This document shows positions 26,256 to 37,445 of a DNA stretch of 64,000 nt, piece after piece. This stretch comes from Lota lota (lineage: Eukaryota > Chordata > Actinopteri > Gadiformes > Lotidae): assembly GCA_026745465.1 (NCBI GenBank), contig JACYXH010000781.1, positions 1,839,501-1,903,500 of the forward strand, written 5' to 3'. Position numbers and translations under genes: made by a program. Positions within the stretch are counted from its first letter, which is position 1. Each line of letters opens with the position of its first letter. The notes under the pieces are model-generated. The model was not told where the DNA came from. It saw only the letters and a program-made list of their open reading frames with translations, and ran no database searches.

Positions 26256-27162
26256 ACCGACAGGCTGATGAGGAGCTTCTCCACGGGCTATGTGTGAACA
26301 GAGATCCCCTCACACACACACACCATGCAGTAACAACTACCTCTATTCACGCTTCGTACGCAGAGACATTGTCCCAAACATCATCAACATATACTATAAA
26401 ACATATATAATGTTGTTCTAACGTGTGCTATTAGTTTGTCAATATGATTAGTGTGACGGAACAGAAGCAGTGGTTGATAACGTAATGTTAATACAACCTT
26501 TGACCATTATTACAACGCAATTCACTTTAAAATTGCTTTACAATGGTCTACTTGAGATATCGAACGATACGCTGTCCCGATGTGAAACGTGTCCTACGTC
26601 GTAACTACAACGTTACAACGGAACGAAAACACGAATTCGTGTAGGTGTTCGTCCGTGTTGGTTAATAACTCGTTAAATGATTTACATACAACATATTCTC
26701 ATTGTGCGACGAAACGCCTCCAATTGCTACGCGGATAGCTTGTTAGCTATAAACCGCTACTGTATCAGATATAGTTTAACAGTAAGCTAGCCTGAGCTAA
26801 AAGTTTACATTTGTGTGTCCACAATGCCATAGCTCGTCTCGAAATGATGTGTATTGTATCTTCGTAAAAGACCTGGTAAAAACAGGTAAAACCAACAAGG
26901 TGAAGTAATGCTGAGGTGAGTTGTGTTGGCGACCTAACGTCGTTATCCGTCTTCTCCGGTGTCTTTATGGACCATCAGCAGCACGCAAAATCACATTAGT
27001 CTCTTTGAGGTGGGTTAAGGTCGTCCATTGTATCCTCTTCGTAACGTCCTTAAAACCGACATCACCTCCGCAACATTTTAATAAAGGAGACGTGTTTCCT
27101 TTTATTTCCATCCGTCTGCCACTCGCATCACCAACTGTCCCCGCTAGGTTCAGGTTCAGGGA

Positions 27163-27250
<88 letters not shown>

Positions 27251-27307
27251 GGTCAAGTCAGACTAGACCTGTCTCTGTGTGCGTGTCTGCGGGCGTGCGT
27301 TTGTGTT

Positions 27308-27370
<63 letters not shown>

Positions 27371-28751
27371 TTTTATACGTGTGTTTGTGAGTCCACAGAA
27401 AATCCACTGGCAGACACGTCACCAGACTTCACACCGGGGGGCTCTCTCTGTCTCCCATTATAAATAAACCACTATTAATCGACCGCCAAATTTAATGAAG
27501 CCGGTGCGCAATTAAAGCCGGGTTACAGTGCACACAAATGGCAATGTAGCAGATTTTTCGCAAGTTATTATTTCTAAACCCAATTCACCATCCAATGAAG
27601 TGTATATATCTAAATCTCCAAACAAATAATTCAGCTTTCATCTGAGATATTCCAATCTAACATGGATCCGTAATATATGACATCCTTTATTCCCTGTTTT
27701 CCACTATACATCTATGTTACATTACATATATGAATAAATCTCTCCTTGTCGATATGTAGCTTACTTATAAATAAACTAAACTCTGGTGGCAAAAAGGGAA
27801 ATGTACTGCAGTCCCACGAGGAGAGGAGGGTCCTGGGATCGTTCCCGCCCTCCCTGACCATATAGGGTTCTTCCTGACCGTATACGGCTTCTCTGCTGCC
27901 GAGCTACGTAGTCGACCGGCAAAAAGTAGACACGAGACATCAGACTGCTCCGAGGCCAGCGCTTATCTAAACAGGTACGGATACCGTTTATCGGCTCTAA
28001 GTGGAATAAGTCGACGTTATTTCTAAATAACAAGATCGGGTGGGTTTTTCAAAAATAAAAGTTTTTGGTAAATTAGCCAGTTTTTAACACTGTCACAACC
28101 GGGGCCTTGTGGCAAGGCAGTTAGCATGCCATGTAGCCGTGGCCTGACTTGAGATGCTAACAGCCGCTAACTTGGCACCACCAGGCCGGCTTATAGTGAG
28201 CGACGCGGTACATTGCGACATTGTTCAGTGCGTTTACATCTGTGTATAACGGTTAACCTACACTTTCGCGTGTAGTGGTGTGATACTGTCCTTGGTTTAA
28301 TACAATGTTCGCCCGGTGTTAACGAGGTTTAGATGAGCGTTAGTGGCGTTAACGCTAGCTAATTGGTTAGCTAGCTGGTTAGCTCTACTGAACACAATGT
28401 GCGAGCAGGTGGGACCACAGACACGCCGATACTGCGTAGTTTAAACTATTAATAATGAATGGAGAGGATATATTTAATATGTTTGATTGGTGATATTTAA
28501 CCTCTACATTCGTAACAGAAGGATTGCTGTTAGGGCCCTCATTCATTTCATATGAGTTTCGGTACCGGCGAGTTTGACCATGACACCCGGCATTTGCTTC
28601 GTAAATCCGCGTTCACAAAAACGGTGACTGAGACATCCGCCGGCTACTGTCAGGAGAAAAACAGGGACCCTCACAAGTTCAATCGACTACGTGAGTCCAA
28701 CGGTCTACATCCGCCCGGTCTGACTGTGCTTCTATCAAATCCAGCACAGAG
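26256..28751. promoter_or_regulatory. Divergent chpf2 / abcf2 intergenic region
   Basis: chpf2 (minus) and abcf2 (plus) start codons face away from each other across about 2.5 kb, so both promoters and 5' UTR exons must lie here. I could not place start sites. CpG dinucleotides are more frequent around 26560-27000 and 27840-28660. Two long (GT)n tracts (27165-27248 and 27311-27369) sit in the middle. The same head-to-head order is known for the human genes. Confidence 0.5.
27165..27369 (+). repeat. Two long (GT)n tracts in the chpf2/abcf2 intergenic region
   Basis: Tracts at 27165-27248 and 27311-27369 are separated by 62 bases of unique sequence. Confidence 0.95.
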
Positions 28752-31700
28752 ATGCCATCCGATTTAGCCAAGAAGAAGGCGGCGAAGAAGAAGGAGGCTG
28801 CCAAGGCCCGCCTTAGACCCAAGAAGGCCGATGAACTGGACGGGGAAGGGGACGGAGAGTCCGCTGAGGGCCTTGAGAATGGAACGGACAGCGGTGAGAG
28901 AATCCTCAAATCCGTTGTTCTTAACCGTTAGAATGAATTATCCTGTGGTTGTGATTTATTTACAATATATCTTAGAGTGTTGCATTTGGCCTAATATTTA
29001 TAATATATAGTTTAAATTACAAGGACACTGGACATTTCTCTGCTTGAAGTGCCTCTTTATTATAATATGTAAAGCACATTTAGTTGTGATTTACATCCAG
29101 GAGGAGACATCGCAATATTGTAATAAAGACCCCAGGCAGTCTCTTAACAGAACACCAACACTAAGTTCCTTGGGTATAAGTGGAGTTGGATACTAGGTGT
29201 CGCAAGCAGCTAGTCTGGATGCTAGTTGCTCGGGGATAATAAGAGGATAAGATGGCACTTTATTAATCCCAGATGGGAAATTTGTGTATCAGCAGAAAGG
29301 AAGTACAGTTTTGTAAAGAGATTAAAACAGTAATATAACCACACACACAGTAGAAGCCATGAATGGTTATAGCAGTGTGCTAATGCCAACATCTCTACTG
29401 TGCTCTTTTCGCAGTGATGGACGGCCTGTGCAAGCATATAGATGAGTTTGAGCTGAAGAAGGCTGAGGCCCGGGCCACCACAGGCGTGCTGTCTTCTCAC
29501 CCCAACAGCACCGATGTCCACATCAGCAGCATGTCGCTCACCTTCCATGGCCAGGAGCTGCTGGCAGACACCAGCCTGGAGCTGAACTCCGGCCGTCGCT
29601 ACGGCCTCATCGGCCTCAACGGCACAGGTAATAGCTAGTTCAGAGTTTGTTGGTCGCAGCTCATTGGAGAACAAGAGGAAGTCGTTAATGGCCGTGGAAT
29701 GCCTGAATGATGGGCTGCTTCAACTGTGTGGCATGTAGCAAAAGGGAGGGGCTAAAGACGTGGTTTTAGGATACATTAGAAGCTCTATCATATTGTTACT
29801 ATGACTACATGCCCTGGACATTTGGATAACCCGAGTCAAAAAGCTGAATTGAACTATCGAACTTTTTTATTATTACTATTTAGTCTTTTTGTAAACGCTT
29901 CCAATGCGACTTTCAGCAAAATATTGTTTTCAAACCACTCCATAATGCTTCTAACCAAAGGTGGAGATTTTATACCATAAGTGACCGGTCCATGTTAACA
30001 ACATACGACACCTCCTGGTTTATTCACTCTAGGAGACCAATAAGCAAGAGAGACGGACCAGAGTATCATGTCCTGTCGCTCTCATTGTAACATCTATGAG
30101 GTGCGCGTAATGTATGATGTCCTGCTGGGTCTTAGTTGAACTCCTGACCAGTATGGTGTCTTCACCAGTTGGTGTTGCTCCTCTACTATCCCATACACTT
30201 GCCTAATGTCACTACAAGGGGGTCTGTTACGGAAGTATTTCGTCCAACAGACTGGTCACTGGCTATGGTGGTCAACTCCCAGCCGCAAGGCAACGAGCTT
30301 GATCCCTAGTGTCCCCAGACTACCTGTAGGCATCCTTGAGCAGAATGCCCTCATACCCTTACCTGCTGCTCCTTAATGACCTGTATCTGACTTCACCAAG
30401 TCACTTTCGGTAGAAGACATCTGATTAATGACTAAAGAGAATTTAATATAATTGTTGTTGTCACGTCTGGACAACGCTGCATCACTAGCCTCTGAGATCA
30501 TTTTATTAAAAATATGTGCCACTCGGTGGACACGAGTGGTACTCGGTCCCCCATGCCTGGCAGTGCCAATGCAATACCAGTTTAGCTAGAGCGGTGTTCG
30601 ATTGTCTTTCTCCTCTGCTAACACGCAGTAATAGATCTGTGTTTCTCATTATTTGTGTTTCCTGTGTCCTCAGGAAAGTCGATGTTGCTGTCCTCCATCG
30701 GCATGCGTGAGGTTCCCATCCCAGAGCACATCGACATCTACCACCTGACCCGCGAGATGTCTCCCAGCGATAAGACGGCCCTGCAATGTGTTATGGAGGT
30801 GGACGAGCAGAGGATCATGCTGGAGAAGGAGGCAGAGAGGCTGGCCCATGAGGACTGTGAGTTCCAACAGGAAGACTTGCTCTAGTACAGGAAGGTCTGC
30901 CTAGTACAGGAAGGCCTTGTGTGGAGCGCTTCCTTATTTAGGCTCAGCTGTCAAAATGGCAAAGTAAAAAAAATAAACGGATTAAAATACAATTGGTCCC
31001 TAATCCCTCTCTATTTAATGATAGTAAACCCCATTATGTGGTACTATGAAATGGCAAAAGTGCAGCAGGCAAATGGGCTATAGACTAAGACACATTTTAT
31101 CACCTCACGACTAACCGGGATATGCAAGTAGGGTGTTGGCTAACAGGTAGATTACCAGGGATTGGACACAGTCTTTAATCCCCCCATCTCTCCCCAGCTG
31201 AGTGTGAGAAGCTGATGGAGCTGTACGAGCGTCTGGAGGAGTTGGACGCGGACAAGGCTGCTGTGCGTGCCTCCCGGATCCTCCACGGCCTGGGCTTCAC
31301 CGCCGCCATGCAGCACCAGAAACTCAAGGACTTCAGTGGAGGCTGGAGGATGAGGGTCGCTCTAGCCAGGTGAGAATACACAGAAAATGGATCTATAAAA
31401 TAGCAACATTGCAATATCGACAGTGTATTGATGTACATCTCCAAGGCAGGGTGCAAGACACAAACCTACAGGTTTTTAAATCTTTGTCTCTCTCCCAGAG
31501 CTCTGTTCATCAAGCCCTTCATGTTGTTGCTGGATGAGCCGACCAACCATCTGGACCTGGATGCCTGCGTGTGGCTGGAGGAGGAGCTCAAGTCGTAAGA
31601 ATCTCTAAACCACAGACCTACTATATCTCTACATCACACTTATCCTTTGGATAATACAGGTCCCTCTAAACCACACCTCCTCTCCATAACACACCTCTGG

Positions 31701-34700
31701 ATAATACAGGTCCCACCAAACCACACACCTCCCATATCTCCGTCTATCATAAACCTGTGGATAGTACAGGTCCCTCTAAACCACTCACCTCTGGATAGTA
31801 CAGGTCCCTCTAAACCACACACCTCTGCATGGTCCAAGTCCCTCAACATCACACCTACCATATCTATATCACACCTCTAGATTATAAATTATGTATATCA
31901 GTATTATAATCTCCTAAATTACTAATATGATTCCCTCTGTTCTGCTCTTATTTTGAAAGGTTCAAACGTATCCTGGTGCTCATCTCTCACTCCCAGGACT
32001 TCCTGAACGGCGTGTGCACCAACATCATGCACCTGCACCAGAGGAAACTAAAATACTACACCGTAAGTACTTGCTTCCTGCTTCACAAAGTAAAAGCCCG
32101 CCCTCGGGTACATAGTGAAAGTCCTCCATAGTAAGTAACTGTCAAAACAACCAGCAAATGACATAATAGCTGATTGCAGGGCAGAAGTGAAAACATCTTC
32201 CCTCTGGACTGGGTGGACCTTGACTGAGTCCATCATGGGCACACTTTTTAAAGGTTTTGTTTATGTCCTTGTATCCAGCTCAGTGGTCTGAACCGTTGCA
32301 AATCTGATTGTGGTGTTATACCTCTATGCCTATTTTCAGAGAATGAATAGTGCTGCATTTGTGGATGTGTGGCTCTGTAAAGTAGGTGAATAATGTAAAG
32401 TGATAGCCTAAAAATGATTCAGTAATATATGTTTTAAGCTACTATTAATGGCATGGTCTGTTACAGCAGAACATTTGATATACGTTGATATTATGAATGT
32501 CCCCTACATAAGTTGTAGTGAGATATGCACCCTTGTACGCCATACATGGGTGGCCTTTTGAGGTGTTTCCTGTGATGCTGTGCAACACCATAAGGAAGTG
32601 GTGTGTTGTATTTGTGTTGCCAGGGTAACTACGACCAGTACATAAAGACCAGGGAGGAGCTGGAGGAGAACCAGATGAAGCGCTTCAACTGGGAGCAGGA
32701 CCAGATAACACACATGAAGGTAGGAGGGGCACCCCGTGTGGTGGAGGCCCTGTAATGCACCTGCATACATACCGACTCTTGATTCCTTTCATACAAATCG
32801 GACTATTAAGCAATTAAAACACTACGTTTACTTTAAATATGGATCTGCTTAATGGTTATATCCACATAACTGATTTGGCATTACTAATGTACTTGTCTGA
32901 ACTCATAAGGAATATGAATTCAAACATGTCAATGGCTTTAGTAGCTCATTCATCTTTAATTAGAATTGAATCTTGAATTGCCAGTAAAACGTACTTGCAA
33001 TTCATTGCAAGTATGTTTTATGAAATAAATAAGCAGTGGCTGCTGCTTGTTTAATTCATCAACACAAGATGATCAACTTGTGACGAGTTGGTTAAGTTTT
33101 AATTGGTAAAAATGATTCTCTTTGGTGAATTCCTTCTATATGACTGGCTCTGCTACCTGTCTGTAGTTTGACCTGTACTTCCTGTGTGTTGTGTAGAACT
33201 ACATAGCCCGGTTTGGCCACGGCTCAGCCAAGCTGGCCCGGCAGGCCCAGAGCAAAGAGAAGACCCTGCAGAAGATGGTGGCCTCTGGCCTGACGGAGAA
33301 GGTGGTCAGCGACAAAGTGAGAAGCTCTTCCTCTTTAATATTCATACAGTATCTCCGTGTTTATGTTTTGGTCTGTTTCATATTCCTACAGTAAGTTAAT
33401 TCATGTGTCTCTCCAACAGACGCTGTCGTTTTGTTTTCCTCCCTGTGGGACGATCCCTCCTCCTGTAATTATGGTTCAGAACGTGAGCTTCAAATACAGT
33501 GACGACACGGTAAGATAAGTCTGTCTTTCGCTGTGGGTCTCAGCAGTGAGACCAACCCCCCCGTTCCAGTGTTGTTTCTGTTATCAGTGTTTTATCTTTG
33601 CTCCTCTCCTCCTCAGCCACACATTTATAAAAACCTGGAGTTTGGTATCGACCTGGACACGCGGGTGGCCCTGGTGGGACCCAACGGCGCGGGGAAGTCC
33701 ACACTGCTCAAGCTCCTCATGGGAGAGGTAAGGAAACCACCAACCCCTTATCTTGTCTATTTAGTTGTATGGCTATCGCCCTTATCCTCCATCTCAATGG
33801 TGCCTATATCCGGGCAACGCCCCCTCCCTTCAAATGCAGACATCGTAAGGAATATAAATGCATGAGAAAGCATGCAACATATCCACTAGAATGATTCGAT
33901 TGTCAACTTTTAATCTATCAAAACCATTGCTAGCTAAACGAAACTGCGCATCCAAAGGGATCAAACATTGTGGCGTCTTCTCTGTTGAACCTGGTTGTTG
34001 TGGTTTCTCTGCAGCTGCTTCCCACAGACGGGATGATCCGAAAACACTCCCACGTCAAGATCGGCAGGTACCATCAGGTAGGAGACCTTGTGAACTAACC
34101 TTCTTACCCTGGTGATTGTTACTGGCCATATAATTTTACATTGCATTAGACCAAGCACAAACAAGTTGGTAAAAAGTGTAACGGGTTCCAACTGTCATGT
34201 GAGAAAATGAGGATGATAAAGGGTCTGAAAGTAAAATGCTCCCCAGACTGAGTGGGGTGGAGAGCAGGCCTAGAGGTGGTTGCAGAAGGGTGTAGATGTA
34301 GCATGGTTGGGGCCGTCCTGCTGAGTCTCTCCCTGTGTCGGTCCCTCAGCACCTGACAGAACAGCTGGAGCTGGACCTGTCTCCTCTGGACTACATGATG
34401 AAGTGCTACCCGGAATTCAAGGAGCGGGAGGAGATGAGGAAGATCATCGGACGCTACGGCCTCACGGGCAAGCAGCAGGTAACCATGGAGACTCTTGAGT
34501 CACACCTCAGACACTGAACACAAGAATGGTTCCCAAACTTGGTTTGCGGCCCATGTCCCCATGTTTGAATTCTTACTGTCCCAGTGAAGTAGTTAGAAGT
34601 AGTTTGCGCTTTTCTACGAATCACTAGGCTGTTTTCACATAAAGGAACTTTTCCCCTTCAGAAATTGTAAACAAAAAAGGAACCATAAAATATCTACAGC

Positions 34701-35823
34701 ATATTATAAGTTGCACAATCTCCCAGGACTTCCACAATAAAGCCAGTAGTTTAAACCAATCCGAAAGAGAAGGTTCGGGGCTAAGACTTCTGGTTGTGTG
34801 TCCAGGTGAGCCCCATCCAGAACCTGTCTGACGGCCAGAAGTGCCGCGTGTCCTTCGCCTGGCTGGCCATGCAGAACCCCCACCTGCTCTTCCTGGACGA
34901 ACCTACCAATCACTTGGACATCGAGACCATCGATGCCCTCGCAGACGCCATCAACGACTTCGAAGGCGGTACCATGCTGGTTAGCCACGACTTCAGGCTC
35001 ATCCAGCAGGTACGTTACCTGGCCTCCCATGATGCACTGGAAATACCCTTTACCTTTTTAGGTTTGCTTGGAAAAAGTTGACTGTTGCCGTCGGTTAGAG
35101 ATGGTTTAGGTATAAGGTCGGAGGTAGTAAAGTTTAGGTGTATTAGGTTAGAGATGGTTAAGTTTAGCTGGCCATGAACATGGCGAATGAAGATTAACAG
35201 GAAAGACTGAGTAATAGTGGACTGTCAGCAAGCCTACCTACCCTACATAACTCTTAAACTTAACCATCTCTAATCATTCGTTTAGAGATGGTTAAGTTTA
35301 GGTATAAGGTTAGAGATGGTTAAGTTTAAGTGTTATGTCGGTAGGCTTGCTGACAGCCCGCTGACTCAATTTCCTGTTAATGTTCGCTTGACAAACCTAA
35401 TGAGCGGTTAGTCAAAATAGGAAGGACATGCTCTCATACTGTTTAACATTTCGCAACAATGAGGTTTGAGCTAATTGTTCAAATACACAACTTTTTGGTT
35501 GTAATGTACTGCACCGGAAGCCAATGCTGTCGGCTTCCGGTTTAAAACTAAATGAACTAGCCTTAAATTGTTAGACAAGATGTATACCCTGTCAGTTAAT
35601 TAAACTGGAAATGAATACATTTTTGCTCTGATTGCGTCAAGTCTTAACAGGAAGTGGTTTGTTGGCTGTTTTTAAATGCTAATTGGTGTCTCTTCCTGTG
35701 TAGGTGGCGCAGGAGATCTGGGTGTGTGAGAAGCAGACCATCACCAAGTGGAACAGGGACATTCTGGCCTACAAGGAACACCTCAAGGCCAAGATTGAGA
35801 AGCAACAGGTGCATGATGTCTAA
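28752..35823 (+). CDS. abcf2: ABCF2, cytosolic ABC-F family ATPase
   Basis: Soluble twin-ATPase protein without membrane segments, related to the yeast ABC-F protein Arb1 implicated in ribosome biogenesis. Coding exons: 28752-28893, 29415-29627, 30674-30856, 31198-31369, 31499-31594, 31960-32062, 32624-32719, 33197-33316, 33420-33509, 33617-33727, 34015-34077, 34350-34478, 34806-35009, 35704-35823 (TAA). They join in frame to 613 residues (human 623). The start [20 protein letters not shown] is identical to human as I recall it. First cassette: Walker A GLNGTGKS, signature [13 protein letters not shown], Walker [12 protein letters not shown]. Second: [36 protein letters not shown]. The linker has the ABC-F charged helices. 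The C-terminus ends EKQQVHDV, shorter than the human tail. Convergent with the UBA-UBX-LRR gene. Confidence 0.98.
29236..29292 (-). mobile_element. LINE 3' tail fragment, reverse orientation
   Basis: GATAAGATGGCACTTTATTA followed by ATCCCAGATGGGAAATTTG, in abcf2 intron 1. Confidence 0.6.
30255..30440 (+). mobile_element. SINE fragment (same family) in abcf2 intron 2
   Basis: CTACCTGTAGGCATCCTTGA, then GCAGAATGCCCTCATACCC and TGCTCCTTAATGACCTGT match the 50475-50700 copy. Confidence 0.7.
31600..31890 (+). repeat. Minisatellite in abcf2 intron 5
   Basis: Degenerate units around TGGATAATACAGGTCCCTCT plus AAACCACACACCTC, starting right after the donor at 31595. Confidence 0.9.
35192..35388 (+). 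mobile_element. Foldback (inverted-repeat) element in abcf2 intron 13
   Basis: Arms of about 80 bases: 35192-35273 and 35310-35388 are imperfect reverse complements (ATTAACAGGAA, CTGTCAGCAAGCCTACC, CTTAAACTTAACCATCTCTA). They enclose a loop of under 40 bases. The TTAGAGATGGTTAAGTTTA motif also occurs upstream at about 35095 and 35148. It looks like a MITE or foldback element; no transposase is present. Confidence 0.75.
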
Positions 35824-36251
35824 CACAGCTCCGTCCCCCACCACCACCACCATCCTATCCACAAGCCTCGCCCACCCGTGGTGCATCATGGGTGGGTGGT
35901 GCTGCGCCAGGGCTGGGCCGGGTCGATGTTTCAGTACTGTAAAAGGAGTCTCTTAAACACAGGCACGTCTGTTATACATCCTAATATTACCCTTTCAGTT
36001 GGACATGGGAGAGCCCTGCCCAACCTTAGCCCTGCCCTCCCCACCTCAAGCTGCACTATGATAAGCTGATTCACCAGAAGCATCTCAGTGCATTTTGGAA
36101 CGCATTCCATTGTGCTGTCCTCATAGTAAATGATTTTTGTTTTCCCTCAAGTATGGAGTGGCTTTTAGGTCATTTAATGATATTTAAAAGTTGTCCTTTT
36201 TTTCCTCCGGTGAAGCAGCAGTTATGCCTTATTTAACATTGTAAATGATGC

Positions 36252-36257
36252 AATAAA
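36252..36257 (+). terminator. Polyadenylation signal of abcf2
   Basis: AATAAA lies 429 bases after the abcf2 stop and is followed by a GT-rich stretch and a second AATAAA-like site about 20 bases on. It is the first canonical signal downstream. Confidence 0.6.
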
Positions 36258-36351
36258 GGTTTGTCTGAAATAAAAAACGTGACAGAATTTGCCATTGGAC
36301 ATTATGTTCAGTTAATGGATTCTTGAATCAACACAGAATTAAAATGCAGAT

Positions 36352-36357
36352 TTTATT
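36352..36357 (-). terminator. Candidate polyadenylation signal of the UBA-UBX-LRR gene
   Basis: TTTATT on the plus strand gives AATAAA on the minus strand about 1.1 kb after that gene's stop codon. It is only about 100 bases from the abcf2 signal, so the two 3' UTRs nearly meet. Confidence 0.4.
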
Positions 36358-37445
36358 CATTCCACATTATGCTCTATTTGTAAATGTACCCGAACAGTGG
36401 TCTCATCCAAAAATAACCATTTTCTGAAAATAAAGTATAGTTTACAACAATTCTGTAAACAAAAGGTTAAAAACGGTTGTGTTTTTGCTTTGGTGGAGGT
36501 GAGGATGTACATGTGTATACTCTGCTCACATCATCCCTTGTCGTTTCAGATGAACAAGTATTTACTTTCTCCCAAACAACAAAACATGTCATCAACTTTG
36601 ATATAAGCTGTTGTAAACATTAGAAATTAAATTGTTTTTAAAAGGGATAGTGCAGACATGTTATAATTTGCTGCTTTGAAATACTAGGTTACCGTTTCAT
36701 TTAGCTAGACATTCTGACTCTTTAAGTACATGTATAAATATTTGAGTATACCGGTTATTCAGACTGGGCGTATGTGAAACAGCTGGTGCCACATCCGTTC
36801 CTAGACCAGACTAAAAGCTGCAGACAGGAGGGGTTAAATATGGGAAGTTGTTACACGGGTGTTGGAGTAAATGCTAGAAACGGCCCCGTTTTCGATTCAA
36901 GCGCAGTACTCATGATGAAGGGATGGTTGCCGAACCGCTGCTTAAACAGTTCAATTTTAAAAGTCTTAAGACCAGCGTGGATCTATTTCTTGTCAACGTA
37001 AACCGAACACAAAAATGCGTTGTTCCTGTTCCTTGTCCTCCGGCAGCAGATAGGGTAACCTTAGGTGGTCTAGACTTTGTACTGTTGCCCATAAACAAAA
37101 TATGCTTGAGGCATCCTGTTACGGATCACGGAATCCATTCTTTAATTGCATAACAATTTAAGTGAAAGCAGGTTAAGTTCCCTGCTCATTCTCATTGCCT
37201 GTTTCACAGATGCCTCCCTGTCTAAACACAAATGTTACAGCCAAATGAATCGTACTGTATTGCTTTGATGTTTTCTTAGCCTGCTGATTTGTTATTGGTT
37301 GTGGTCATCTCGTTATGTTAAGAATTAACAGAACAACGCCGGTCTCAACCTTTAAAGGGGCCGTGTTTCAACGTTTGCATTTAAATATGTGGTGCAGTAG
37401 GGTTCATCTGGACCAATGAGAGCCAGGACTGACGCCCCGTGGCCC

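Noticed and set aside
29222..29674. 150-codon minus-strand open frame
   Set aside because: It overlaps abcf2 exon 2 in antisense and a LINE tail; no independent support.
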